Position numbers and translations under genes: made by a program. A stretch of DNA of 33,743 nucleotides from Myroides indicus (lineage in GTDB: Bacteria; Bacteroidota; Bacteroidia; Flavobacteriales; Flavobacteriaceae): assembly GCF_004364575.1 (NCBI RefSeq), contig NZ_SOAG01000031.1, forward strand, positions 1-33,743, written 5' to 3'. Below are positions 24,128-32,102 of the stretch, piece after piece (positions within the stretch are counted from its first letter, which is position 1; each line of letters begins with the position of its first letter). The notes beneath the pieces are model-generated. The model saw only the letters and a list, made by a program, of their open reading frames with translations. It searched no databases and had not been told where the DNA came from.

Positions 24128-24156
24128 AGGAGAAATTAAAAATTTCTCCTTTTTTA
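24128..24156 (+). terminator. Intrinsic terminator of the nitroreductase operon
   Basis: AGGAGAAATT (24128-24137), loop AAA and AATTTCTCCT (24141-24150) form a perfect 10-bp stem followed by six T. It closes the SnoaL/nitroreductase unit. Confidence 0.88.
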
Positions 24157-24438
24157 TTGCAACAACCTTTTTATATCTTCTTTTGCCAGAGTTTAATAAA
24201 AGCTAGCTACTTAAGATAGTTCAGAGTTAAAAAACCATGAAATGCTTTCTCGTTTTTGACAAGTACTCAAAACTTAAAATGGTCAACTCAATTCCCTACT
24301 ACCTTTTTAAAATTCATTTATAATTTTATTACCAATATCTTGAAATCTGTAATTTTCGCTAATTAAGATTAAAAAACAGTTGAGATATCGTTCAACTAAT
24401 CTGTACATCCTGACAGAAAATGACTGCATATTATAAAA

Positions 24439-24455
24439 CTTAAGATTCGCTTAAG
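24439..24455 (+). promoter_or_regulatory. PmrA-like box, CTTAAG-N5-CTTAAG
   Basis: CTTAAG-ATTCG-CTTAAG is two hexamers with an 11-bp period; the repeat extends to CTTAAGATT in both. This equals the PmrA box of enteric bacteria and the direct-repeat style of OmpR/PhoB regulators. It sits 38 bp upstream of the -7 box at 24493 and in front of an operon that encodes an OmpR-type regulator, so autoregulation is likely. Confidence 0.65.
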
Positions 24456-24492
24456 ATTGATATTCCACCTTTTACAAAACTCTACTACAAAA

Positions 24493-24500
24493 TATCTTTG
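24493..24500 (+). promoter_or_regulatory. -7 box of the transferase operon
   Basis: TATCTTTG matches TAnnTTTG. Initiation near 24506 leaves a leader of about 11 nt before the ATG at 24517 and rules out the in-frame ATG at 24457, which lies upstream of the promoter. No good -33 is present, which is common for activated promoters. Confidence 0.5.
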
Positions 24501-24516
24501 TTCAAAATTTATAACC

Positions 24517-26481
24517 ATGTTTAAGGATATTTCAAAAAACCGCTACAGTATCTTATTGTTTTTCAGTTCATTATTTATACTGATTTCTTTTCTTTTGAGA
24601 ATTGTATTTTTAGTATGGGTTAAAAATGATTTTGATTGGGGAATAACCAGCTTGCTACTTACCATTTTGTTTGGATTACTATATGATATTAGCATTGTAA
24701 GCTGTTTTACATTAATTATAACCTTATATTTTGCAGTATTACCCAATAGATATATAAACTCCTTTTTTGATAAAATATTCATATACTTTATCTATACTCT
24801 TTATTTGGTAATTATCTATTTCACTTTTTTTGCAGAAGTAACCTTTTGGGATGAATTTAAAAGTAGATTCAACTTCATTGCAGTAGATTATCTGATTTAT
24901 ACTTATGAAGTCGTTAAAAACATTCAAGAATCATACCCTCTGCCTTTATTAATCGGAGGAATTATTTTAATTACCTGCATTACCATTTTAGTGACAAAAA
25001 AAAGGAAATACTTATTTTATACATTTCATAGCAGACCTACTCTGATTCAAAAAATCGGTGTTTTTATTTTTAATCTGCTTATAGCGTCAAGTACATTGTA
25101 TTTTTTAAATAACGATACAAGCTCAATTTCAGAAAACCGCTATAACAATGAAATATCTAAAGCCGGAATATTTTCGTTCTTTTCAGCATTTAGAAACAAC
25201 CATTTAAAATATGACGAGCACTATACATCTATTTCCATTGAACAAGCTTTTGTCATAGTAAAAAATGAATTACAAGATTCTAAAACTATTTTTGATCAAG
25301 AGTTTAAAAATCCTTTGCGAAGAACTATTCTGGCTCCAAATCCCACACAGCCGGAACAGAAACCAAATGTCATTTTCGTTTTAATGGAAAGCATGAGTGC
25401 TTCATTTTTACAAGAGCAATTCAATGAAAAACCAATTACACCTAATTTAAATAAATTGGCTGACAACAGTATTTACTTTTCTAACATGTACGCCAACGGA
25501 ACACGTACAGTACGCGGAATGGAAGCCGTAATATTATCAATTCCTCCTACTCCAGGACACAGTATCGTAAAGCGCGTTGACAATCAAAATCTATACACGA
25601 TCTCAAACGTTTTTAAAGAAAAAGGATATCACAACATGTTTTTTTACGGTGGGGATGGTTATTTTGATAATATGAATGCTTTTTTTGGCGGGAATGGTTT
25701 TGACATTTACGATCGAGGTCGTGGAAGTATCTTAAGCGATAAAATAAATACACATCGCTATAACATCAATGATGACGAAGTAACATTTGAAAATGCTTGG
25801 GGAATCGCTGATGACGATATTTATCGAAAAGTTATAAAAGTAGCCGATCAACAATACTTAACAAAACAGCCCTTTTTTGCTATGGTCATGTCTACTTCAA
25901 ATCATAAGCCCTATACTTATGAGGATGGTAAAATCGATATTCCTTCAGGTACAGGAAGAGCTGGTGCGGTAAAATATTCGGATTATGCTATTGGTGATTT
26001 CTTAGCAAAGGCAAAGGAAAAACCTTGGTTTAGCAATACCGTTTTTGTATTTATAGCAGATCACTGTGCCAGTAGTGCTGGCAAAAATGCTATTGATGTA
26101 AAAAATCATCATATTCCTGCATTTATCTATAATATGAGAAGTATTCCAAACCAGAAGATTACGAAAGAGGTTTCACAAATAGATATTTTCCCCACCTTAT
26201 TTTCTTTATTAAATTGGAACTACACTTCTCAGTTCTACGGGAAAGATATTTTTGATCCGGAATATAATACTCGTTCTTTTATAGGAACTTACATTAAATT
26301 GGGAATGAAAAAAAATGAAGATGTAATTATACTTTCAGATCAAAAGAAAATTAATCAATACAAATGGATTAAGGATAGTTTAGATGAAACTAAAATGGAT
26401 ATCGGTTTTGAACAATCTATTATTTCTAATTATCAAACGGCAGATTATTTATTTAGCAACAAATTATTAGATGAAAAATAG
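24517..26481 (+). CDS. LtaS/EptA-superfamily membrane phosphotransferase
   Basis: From 24517 the protein has 654 residues: five or six N-terminal membrane helices (to about 205) and an extracytoplasmic alkaline-phosphatase-fold domain. Metal and catalytic residues are readable: Glu291 in FVLMESMSASF, Thr331 in GTRTVRGMEA (the nucleophile by analogy to LtaS), His in STSNHKP, and Asp515-His516 in FIADHCA. Relatives move a phosphoglycerol or phosphoethanolamine group from a phospholipid to a glycolipid, lipid A or glycan and release diacylglycerol. The RTxRGxEA form resembles the Gram-negative LtaS-type group more than EptA/MCR. The next gene, a diacylglycerol-kinase relative, overlaps its end by 11 nt, in line with such a reaction. 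Confidence 0.85.
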   Translation: MFKDISKNRYSILLFFSSLFILISFLLRIVFLVWVKNDFDWGITSLLLTILFGLLYDISIVSCFTLIITLYFAVLPNRYINSFFDKIFIYFIYTLYLVIIYFTFFAEVTFWDEFKSRFNFIAVDYLIYTYEVVKNIQESYPLPLLIGGIILITCITILVTKKRKYLFYTFHSRPTLIQKIGVFIFNLLIASSTLYFLNNDTSSISENRYNNEISKAGIFSFFSAFRNNHLKYDEHYTSISIEQAFVIVKNELQDSKTIFDQEFKNPLRRTILAPNPTQPEQKPNVIFVLMESMSASFLQEQFNEKPITPNLNKLADNSIYFSNMYANGTRTVRGMEAVILSIPPTPGHSIVKRVDNQNLYTISNVFKEKGYHNMFFYGGDGYFDNMNAFFGGNGFDIYDRGRGSILSDKINTHRYNINDDEVTFENAWGIADDDIYRKVIKVADQQYLTKQPFFAMVMSTSNHKPYTYEDGKIDIPSGTGRAGAVKYSDYAIGDFLAKAKEKPWFSNTVFVFIADHCASSAGKNAIDVKNHHIPAFIYNMRSIPNQKITKEVSQIDIFPTLFSLLNWNYTSQFYGKDIFDPEYNTRSFIGTYIKLGMKKNEDVIILSDQKKINQYKWIKDSLDETKMDIGFEQSIISNYQTADYLFSNKLLDEK

Positions 26482-27355
26482 CATAATCTTTATTATTAAT
26501 CCTATTGCAGGAAAAGGGAAAGGAAAGGATATTGAACCCATAATACAGCAATTTTTTACTGATAAGCATTTACCAATACAAACGCACTTTACCAAAAAGG
26601 CTGGTCATGCAACAGAGCTAACTAAAAGCATCCTGCCTTTAAATCCAGCAATGATTGTTGCTTGCGGAGGAGATGGAACAGTTAACGAAGTTGCTCAAGT
26701 ATTAGTAGGTACTGATATACCGCTGGGAATTATTCCTATTGGCTCAGGAAATGGATTAGCTGCCAATCTTTTAACACCTGTTTCTATTGAGAAAGCCCTT
26801 AAATCAATAGTAAATCAAAAAGTAATTTCTATTGATGTAGGTAAAATTAATAGCAACTACTTCTTTAGCAATATAGGATTTGGGATTGACGCAGCTGTTA
26901 TTGAAAAATATGCTCAATCAAAGAAAAGAAAACTATGGGGATACATTATTGCCTCTATTAAAGTTATGTTTTCATATAGCCCGCAAACCTTTACCATAAC
27001 CTTAGAAAATCAAAAAGAATTAACAAACGATTATTATTTTCTGTTTTGTTCTAATTCAAACGAAGCAGGTTACGGCATTTCTTTTACACCTAATGCAAAA
27101 TTAAATGATGGAAAACTAGATCTACTTGCTATAAAAAAGCTTAATTTTATAGAACAGATTCAGTTTTCAATCTATACTTTAAGAAAAAGAATAGACAAAG
27201 TAAAAAAGGCAGATATTTTACAAATATCCTCCGTTACATTTACTAATATAAAAATGAAAACTATAGTTCAAATTGATGGAGAAGCTGTTGTATTACAAGA
27301 CAAAAATATATACGTATCCGTTTTGCCTAATTCGTTAAATGTAATAATACCTTAG
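26471..27355 (+). CDS. Diacylglycerol kinase-family lipid kinase (YegS/DgkB type)
   Basis: This 294-residue soluble kinase shows the family's motifs: FIINPIAGKGKG (phosphate loop region), VACGGDGTVNEVAQ (GGDGT), IPIGSGNGLAANL (GSGNxLA) and a late IDGEA (VQIDGEAVVLQ). It uses ATP to phosphorylate a lipid, most likely diacylglycerol. The upstream transferase should release diacylglycerol, which this enzyme could return to phosphatidate; the same pairing is known for LtaS with DgkB and EptA with DgkA. The start overlaps the transferase stop, and the regulator gene starts 1 nt after its own stop. The position makes it part of the modification circuit rather than general lipid housekeeping. Confidence 0.9.
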   Translation: MKNSIIFIINPIAGKGKGKDIEPIIQQFFTDKHLPIQTHFTKKAGHATELTKSILPLNPAMIVACGGDGTVNEVAQVLVGTDIPLGIIPIGSGNGLAANLLTPVSIEKALKSIVNQKVISIDVGKINSNYFFSNIGFGIDAAVIEKYAQSKKRKLWGYIIASIKVMFSYSPQTFTITLENQKELTNDYYFLFCSNSNEAGYGISFTPNAKLNDGKLDLLAIKKLNFIEQIQFSIYTLRKRIDKVKKADILQISSVTFTNIKMKTIVQIDGEAVVLQDKNIYVSVLPNSLNVIIP

Positions 27356-27356
27356 T

Positions 27357-28040
27357 ATGAGTACAGCAAAAGTTTTGATGGTAGAAGACGAAATGGGAAT
27401 CGCTCATTTTATAAAACAAGGATTACAGGAAGAAGGTTTTTCTGTGATCCATTGTTTAAGCGGTAAAGAGGCTTTAAATATCATTGATAAACAATTGTTT
27501 GATATCATCCTATTAGATTGGATGATGCTGAATATTTCTGGTTTGGAAATATGTAAAACTATAAGACAGTCGGCAAATAAAAACAGAAGCACTCCTATTA
27601 TTTTTCTCACAGCAAAAGATACGGTTCAAGATACTATTGAAGGGCTAAATGCAGGCGCGAATGATTACATAAAGAAACCGTTCGCGTTTGACGAACTCAT
27701 TGCAAGAATTCAAGTTTATTTGCGAAATAACTCAAAACCCAATCGCATTGCTTTAGGCAATATTGAGATAGACAGCAGCACTCATCAGGCATTTTTAAAC
27801 GGTAAATTGGTAGATTTAACCTTAAAGGAATTTCAACTATTATTCTATCTGTTTAACAATAAAAACCAAGTTTGCTCCCGAAGAGAAATCATCAAAAACA
27901 TTTGGGACATTCATTTTGAATATGATACGAGTGTTATTGATGTTTTTGTAAACGCAATCCGCAAAAAATTAAACTTAAAAAAAGATGATCCGCGTTTACA
28001 TACAGTTCGCGGTCTAGGCTATATTAGTAAAGATGTTTAA
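27357..28040 (+). CDS. OmpR/PhoB-type response regulator
   Basis: This 227-residue protein has a receiver domain (1-120) with acidic pair Glu10-Asp11, phospho-acceptor Asp54 in ILLDWMM, Thr85 and Lys106 in DYIKKPF. A C-terminal winged helix (about 128-226) follows, with LTLKEFQLLFYLFNN, RREIIKNIWD and the recognition helix region DVFVNAIRKKLNLK, then TVRGLGYIS. It is complete. Proteins of this class bind direct repeats with 11-bp period as dimers, and such a repeat (24439-24455) lies before the first gene of the operon. The kinase gene overlaps its end by 8 nt. Confidence 0.95.
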   Translation: MSTAKVLMVEDEMGIAHFIKQGLQEEGFSVIHCLSGKEALNIIDKQLFDIILLDWMMLNISGLEICKTIRQSANKNRSTPIIFLTAKDTVQDTIEGLNAGANDYIKKPFAFDELIARIQVYLRNNSKPNRIALGNIEIDSSTHQAFLNGKLVDLTLKEFQLLFYLFNNKNQVCSRREIIKNIWDIHFEYDTSVIDVFVNAIRKKLNLKKDDPRLHTVRGLGYISKDV

Positions 28041-29421
28041 AAATTTATCCTTAAAAAATAGAATTGCCCTTTTTTATAGTTTCACATTTTCTATTGTGTT
28101 GCTAGTTATTTTTGCGTTTATTTATTATACTGTCAATTACGGAATAAACAAAACATTATATGAAATACTGAAAGAAGAAACTGATCACCATTTTGACTAT
28201 GTTTTACACGAGCCTACATTAGAACATTATGTTCATCCACATGAATGGGACGAAGTAGAACATACTGATGTTGCCTTAAATCCCGTTTTCATCGCTATTT
28301 ACAACCAAGAATTTCAATTAGTCGAAAATTCGCCCAATTTGGTTCAAAACAAATTAGAGTGGAATAAGAATCAAAAAGAAAACACTCCCTATCTCGCCAA
28401 TTATAATACTGTAGAATTATTAATTTCACAAACTAAATTAATTCATCATGGCGATGTTGTTGGATACTTGGTTGTGGGGGTTTCAACTAAACATAATCAA
28501 CTCGCATTAGGTTATTTAAAAACGGGGTTAATGATTCTTTTTCCAATTTCTGTAGTTATGATCTTTATTTTTGCCAGACTAATTGCCGGACAATCTACAA
28601 AACCAGTTTTTAGCATTATAAAGACCGCCAAAAAAATTACAGAAAACAATTTATCAGAACGCATTACCCTTCCTAAGAATAAAGATGAACTATATCTGCT
28701 TTCAATAACAATCAATTCTCTGGTAGGACGTTTAGAAACTCAATTACAAAAAGCAAAACAGTTTTCTGCTGATGCATCACATGAATTAAGGACTCCGCTG
28801 GCTGTTGTAAAAGGAACTTTAGAAATATTGATTCGCAAAAAAAGAACCATAGAAGAATATAATGAAAAAATTAATTATACCTTAAAGCAAGTAGAACGTT
28901 TAGAGCGTTTGGTAGAGCAGTTCTTAGTATTATCTCGTGTTGAAAATAATAGTATAGAGTTAAAACCTTCTACATTCGAAATCAAAAAAGAAGTTTTAAA
29001 TTCAATTGAACGCTTTCAGGTATTATTAGAAGAAAAACAAATTTCGGTTTTTACATCTGATATCTGTACTCACACTACTGAAAACTTCAAAGAATTATTT
29101 GAAATTATAATTGACAACATTTTGTCCAATGCTATTAAATACTCAAATTTTAAAGGTAAAATTACGGTATCTTCTTTCATAAAAAACAACATATATTTTT
29201 TATCTTTCCAAGATAATGGAATTGGAATAGATGAGAAAGAATTACAAATGATACAAAATCGTTTTTATCGAATAGATGATAATAACTCAGCCGATACTAT
29301 AGGAAGTGGTTTAGGTTTAAATATAGCCACACAATTAGCCGATATTTCAGATATTCAATTAAAAATAGAAAGCCAAAAGAAAATAGGTACTGTCATTTTT
29401 ATTGGTCTTAAAATAAAATAG
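28033..29421 (+). CDS. Sensor histidine kinase with His/acid-rich periplasmic loop
   Basis: This 462-residue membrane kinase is the partner of the preceding regulator. Two helices (about 11-34 and 163-183) flank a periplasmic sensor of about 125 residues, followed by HAMP (TAKKITENNLSERI), the dimerisation helix with His250 in SADASHELRTPL, and the ATP domain with N box DNILSNAIKYS, DNGIGID and GSGLGLNIA. Residues 49-79 of the sensor hold seven His (52, 53, 59, 65, 68, 70, 77) among many Glu and Asp. This suggests sensing of metal ions or cationic peptides, as PmrB does with acidic residues. The ligand is inferred. No terminator is clear after it. Confidence 0.93.
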   Translation: MFKNLSLKNRIALFYSFTFSIVLLVIFAFIYYTVNYGINKTLYEILKEETDHHFDYVLHEPTLEHYVHPHEWDEVEHTDVALNPVFIAIYNQEFQLVENSPNLVQNKLEWNKNQKENTPYLANYNTVELLISQTKLIHHGDVVGYLVVGVSTKHNQLALGYLKTGLMILFPISVVMIFIFARLIAGQSTKPVFSIIKTAKKITENNLSERITLPKNKDELYLLSITINSLVGRLETQLQKAKQFSADASHELRTPLAVVKGTLEILIRKKRTIEEYNEKINYTLKQVERLERLVEQFLVLSRVENNSIELKPSTFEIKKEVLNSIERFQVLLEEKQISVFTSDICTHTTENFKELFEIIIDNILSNAIKYSNFKGKITVSSFIKNNIYFLSFQDNGIGIDEKELQMIQNRFYRIDDNNSADTIGSGLGLNIATQLADISDIQLKIESQKKIGTVIFIGLKIK

Positions 29422-29937
29422 TCATCAACGATCAATTCTCAAGTCGGCATCTTATTTCATTCAAATCACAATAGATTTATATCCTTATAAACAAACGGTT
29501 TTTACATGTTTTCAATAGTTTTAAAAATCTAAATAATTCTTTTAAAAAAACAACCTTACACTACAAATGCTGATTTCTTAAGCTATGGTAAAAAAAGATA
29601 GTTTTGAAGAAACTGATTAAACCACAGAATTTTACAAAAAAAATCGAAGAATGTATTCCTATTTACAATTAAACACAGATAATTTAAAATACTATTATAA
29701 CATTAAAACTCCTGCATACTATAAAATGCCAAATATTACAATGGTGCAGAATTGTTTCATTTACGAACTCAACGAAAAAGTCTTAATTCATAATAAAACA
29801 GAAGAAGCTATTTTTTTCATTTATAAGATGTAAAGACTTAAATCCGTCCAAGTCATTGAAAACTTAAAAGTGTATGACAAGCTGATTACAGATAAAGATC
29901 TGATATAAAATGGGATTAGTTCCCTATTTATCTCAAC
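29422..29937. other. Gene-poor interval
   Basis: This 516-bp region lies between the kinase operon and the convergent ferredoxin gene. It contains only the interrupted frame at 29651-29908; the rest is A/T-rich without repeats or terminator stems that I can see. Confidence 0.55.
29651..29908 (+). pseudogene. Interrupted frame of unknown origin
   Basis: An ATG at 29651 opens 60 codons (MYSYLQLNTDNLKYYYNIKT to FFIYKM), then TAA at 29831. The frame continues with RLKSVQVIENLKVYDKLITD to TAA at 29906. Both parts have protein-like composition, so this may be a gene broken by a point change. The family is unknown and the first part could alternatively be a small live gene. Confidence 0.35.
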
Positions 29938-30264
29938 CTAAAATTCATCGTAATTTATTGTAATGCACTCACTTACAGGAACTGCTACGCACGGCAAAAT
30001 CAATCCTTGCTGTATATGAGTTTCCGATAATACAAAATTCCTTTTTAAACGCACTTCTCCCTCTTCCAATCTACAAACACAAGTACCACAAGTACCTCTG
30101 CAACAAGAATGAGGAGCAGCAACCCCGGAATTAAGCAGTGCATCAAGTAAAACAGTATTTTTATTCCACTTTATATTTTGAATATTTCCGTTTAATTTCA
30201 ATATAACTTCAGTATTATCCGAAGAGCCTGTCGTTGTACTGACTTCTTTTTTATGTGATTCCAT
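29938..30264 (-). CDS. Plant-type [2Fe-2S] ferredoxin
   Basis: This 108-residue protein carries C54-x4-C59-x2-C62-x29-C92, the exact spacing of plant-type ferredoxins, in HSCCRGTCGTCVC and ILPCVAVP. A polar N-terminal tail of about 18 residues with SH and T runs precedes the beta-grasp fold. It is soluble and passes single electrons to an oxygenase or reductase that is not in the window. It is the last gene of the minus-strand set; a 17-bp hairpin lies between the thioredoxin-like stop and its start, so it may be less expressed than the genes before it. Confidence 0.93.
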   Translation of the reverse strand: MESHKKEVSTTTGSSDNTEVILKLNGNIQNIKWNKNTVLLDALLNSGVAAPHSCCRGTCGTCVCRLEEGEVRLKRNFVLSETHIQQGLILPCVAVPVSECITINYDEF

Positions 30265-30288
30265 ATTTCTTGTAAAACATTTTTTTAT

Positions 30289-30325
30289 AAAGCCCGAAAA
30301 TTACTTGAAGTAATTTTCAGGCTTT
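30289..30325 (-). terminator. 17-bp hairpin between thioredoxin-like and ferredoxin genes
   Basis: AAAGCCCGAAAATTACT (30289-30305), loop TGA and AGTAATTTTCAGGCTTT (30309-30325) pair over 17 positions. The single mismatch (30295 with 30319) is a G-U wobble when read as minus-strand RNA, the direction of these genes. The tail on that strand is TATAAAAAAATG, a weak U tract. It may be a partial terminator or RNA processing signal. Confidence 0.6.
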
Positions 30326-30331
30326 AAATAA

Positions 30332-30562
30332 TTATCTTAAATCTTTGATTGAAGCGCCAAAATTGATATGTAATACATTTCCGTTAGGTAAAACTAATGC
30401 AGGAACAGATTTTACACCTGCTTCTTCCGCATCTTTTACTTTTGTTTTATTTTCTCCTAAATGGATTACTTGAACTTCATTTTCGGGTATGAAATTTAAA
30501 ATATCCTTTTCAGCACTTACGCAAATTGGACATCCTGCATGATAAAAAATTGATTTTGTCAT
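30332..30562 (-). CDS. Small thioredoxin/glutaredoxin-like protein
   Basis: This 76-residue protein has the active site Cys11-Pro-Ile-Cys14 after the first strand (SIFYHAGCPICVSAEKDIL) and a cis-Pro loop GVKSVPALVLPNG. It has no signal peptide, so it works in the cytosol as a thiol-disulfide or glutaredoxin-like reductant. It lies 17 bp after the aldolase gene and in front of the ferredoxin hairpin. The aldolase, cupin and ferredoxin around it suggest a catabolic oxidation pathway, but its partner is unknown. Confidence 0.85.
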   Translation of the reverse strand: MTKSIFYHAGCPICVSAEKDILNFIPENEVQVIHLGENKTKVKDAEEAGVKSVPALVLPNGNVLHINFGASIKDLR

Positions 30563-30579
30563 TTGATTTTATACTTTAA

Positions 30580-31479
30580 TTAATACTGATACACTTCGTC
30601 TTTTATTGCTAAAAGCATTTTATCCAATTCCGCTATTTCCTGTTCACTAAGTGGTTTTAAAGGGCTCTTAAAGTTTCCTCCGCCTACTCCTAGTAAGTCC
30701 AAACCTGCTTTTATAGAGCGCGGCAAGCCTTTTGCTACAATAAATTTCAACAGATCAATCTGTTGATAAAATATTTTCTGAGCTTTCACCATATTATTTT
30801 CCTGCACGGCATTATAAAGAGCAATATTAAGTTCAGGTATCAAGTTAGGAGCTGCAGTACACCATCCATTCGCACCTGCTGAAAAAGCAGCTAATGCTAA
30901 AGGGTTAGATCCATTAAAAAATGCTACCTCATCACCTAATTCTTTTCGCAAATAATACATGCGCTGAATATCTCCCGTACTCTCTTTTATCATGGTTACA
31001 TTGGGGATTTGCAGTAAACGCTTTAACAAGGCTGGCGACATATCAACACCACTTGTAGCAGGATTGTTATATACCATAATGGGTATAGAAATTTTAGAAG
31101 CAACAGTATCATAGTGTTTTATAATTTCTTCGTCTGTAAGCTTCCAATAACTCATTGGAATAATCATTACTGCAGTAGCTCCTGCTTTTTCTGCAAATTG
31201 TGCGTGATACACCGTTTTTTCCGTAGTAAGATTAGAAACACCTACCAAAGTAGGTACTCTTCCGGCTACCTGTCGGATACAGGTTTCGGCTAGTTCTTCT
31301 TTTTCTCCGTCATTTAAATAAGGCATTACACCTGTACTTCCCAATGGAGCAATACCATGAGAACCTGCCGTTACCAAACGTTCTACCTGTTTTTTAAACA
31401 AAGGGATATCAATATTCTCGCTACTGTCAAAGGGTGTCACCGGATAAGCGATTACACCTTTAAATGTTTCTTTATTCAT
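30580..31479 (-). CDS. DapA/NAL-superfamily pyruvate-type aldolase
   Basis: This 299-residue protein is a class I aldolase (TIM barrel). The Schiff-base Lys165 lies in VTMIKESTGD and the catalytic Tyr137 in IMVYNNPATS. The usual GTTGE loop reads GSTGVMPYL (47-55), without the Glu seen in true DapA enzymes, and dap genes are absent nearby. It more likely cleaves or dehydrates a keto acid in catabolism, as with sialate, hydroxyproline or sugar-acid relatives. It lies 22 bp after the cupin gene in the operon divergent from the MocR regulator, which probably controls it. The substrate cannot be read. Confidence 0.85.
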   Translation of the reverse strand: MNKETFKGVIAYPVTPFDSSENIDIPLFKKQVERLVTAGSHGIAPLGSTGVMPYLNDGEKEELAETCIRQVAGRVPTLVGVSNLTTEKTVYHAQFAEKAGATAVMIIPMSYWKLTDEEIIKHYDTVASKISIPIMVYNNPATSGVDMSPALLKRLLQIPNVTMIKESTGDIQRMYYLRKELGDEVAFFNGSNPLALAAFSAGANGWCTAAPNLIPELNIALYNAVQENNMVKAQKIFYQQIDLLKFIVAKGLPRSIKAGLDLLGVGGGNFKSPLKPLSEQEIAELDKMLLAIKDEVYQY

Positions 31480-31501
31480 TTTACTATAAAATCATTAAAA
31501 A

Positions 31502-32002
31502 TTAAAAATCTCTGCCCTCTTCTTCACGCAATGCAACACCTAAATTTTGGAGCTGCGGAGCATTTTCACATGCAATATATTTTGCAGATTGATCGTCGCT
31601 TAAATTTTGGTGCTGATGCCAAGCCCATGATGGAATGTAAACAGCATCGCCTGCCTCCCATTCAACAATTTCATCTTCTACACGTGTCCACCCTTTCCCT
31701 TCAATCACATACAATACCGTTTCATAAGTATGACGGTGTAAATGTGTTTTCTGTCCCGGCAGTAAGCCCCCAATAGTCATACTTACATTTTTACTAGGGA
31801 GATCTACAAAGAAGACAGGGTGTTTACGTTCTTCTGAAAACTGGTTATGTACACCAGCATTTTCAACATTCTTGTGAATAACATGAGAAGGTTTCACAAA
31901 TGTTGGTCTTGCAAAAGTCTGATGAAAATCTTTAGAACTAAATTGCTTTTGTTCTGTGTGAATTGTCTTTTTTACTCCTGTTGATGTTTCTAATTTTGAC
32001 AT
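31502..32002 (-). CDS. Cupin-domain protein
   Basis: This 166-residue single-cupin protein has the metal site in KTHLHRHTYETVLYVIEGKG (His87, His89, Glu94) and IPSWAWHQHQN (His129), on a jelly-roll of PVFFVDLPS to KYIACENA. An N-terminal 60-residue extension precedes it. Such proteins bind Fe or Mn and act as dioxygenases, isomerases or binders; no substrate is evident. It is the first gene of the minus-strand operon and its promoter faces that of the MocR gene. Confidence 0.85.
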   Translation of the reverse strand: MSKLETSTGVKKTIHTEQKQFSSKDFHQTFARPTFVKPSHVIHKNVENAGVHNQFSEERKHPVFFVDLPSKNVSMTIGGLLPGQKTHLHRHTYETVLYVIEGKGWTRVEDEIVEWEAGDAVYIPSWAWHQHQNLSDDQSAKYIACENAPQLQNLGVALREEEGRDF

Positions 32003-32024
32003 AATTGAAAATAATTTAATGTTT

Positions 32025-32100
32025 TTGCACTATTGCAATACAAAAGTATCATACCTTTGGACTATTAATATGATACAGTTTTAATAAAATTAAATAGTCC
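32025..32100. promoter_or_regulatory. Overlapping divergent promoters with interleaved inverted repeats
   Basis: TACCTTTG (32052-32059) is a -7 box for the plus-strand MocR gene, and TACTTTTG (32041-32048, minus strand) one for the cupin operon; they are 3 bp apart. Inverted repeats overlap them: GTATCATA (32046-32053) with TATGATAC (32069-32076), GGACTATT (32059-32066) with AATAGTCC (32093-32100) and TTGCA-CTAT-TGCAA (32025-32038). MocR regulators bind such arrays in their own divergent control regions, so one regulator could switch both promoters. Confidence 0.65.
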
Positions 32101-32102
32101 AG

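Larger units (their letters stand above)
24080..24456. other. Intergenic region with terminator and PmrA-like box
   Basis: After the nitroreductase terminator (24128-24156) there is A/T-rich sequence without genes. The box at 24439-24455 belongs to the next operon. Nothing else is seen. Confidence 0.6.

Noticed and set aside
24457..24516. Upstream start adding 20 residues to the transferase
   Set aside because: The ATG at 24457 lies upstream of the -7 box, and the added residues are not signal-like.
24517..26481. MCR/EptA phosphoethanolamine transferase as a firm call
   Set aside because: The RTxRGxEA form fits the LtaS-type group better; the transferred group cannot be decided from sequence.
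31357..31776. Plus-strand open frame across the aldolase and cupin genes
   Set aside because: Antisense to two recognisable genes and crosses their junction.
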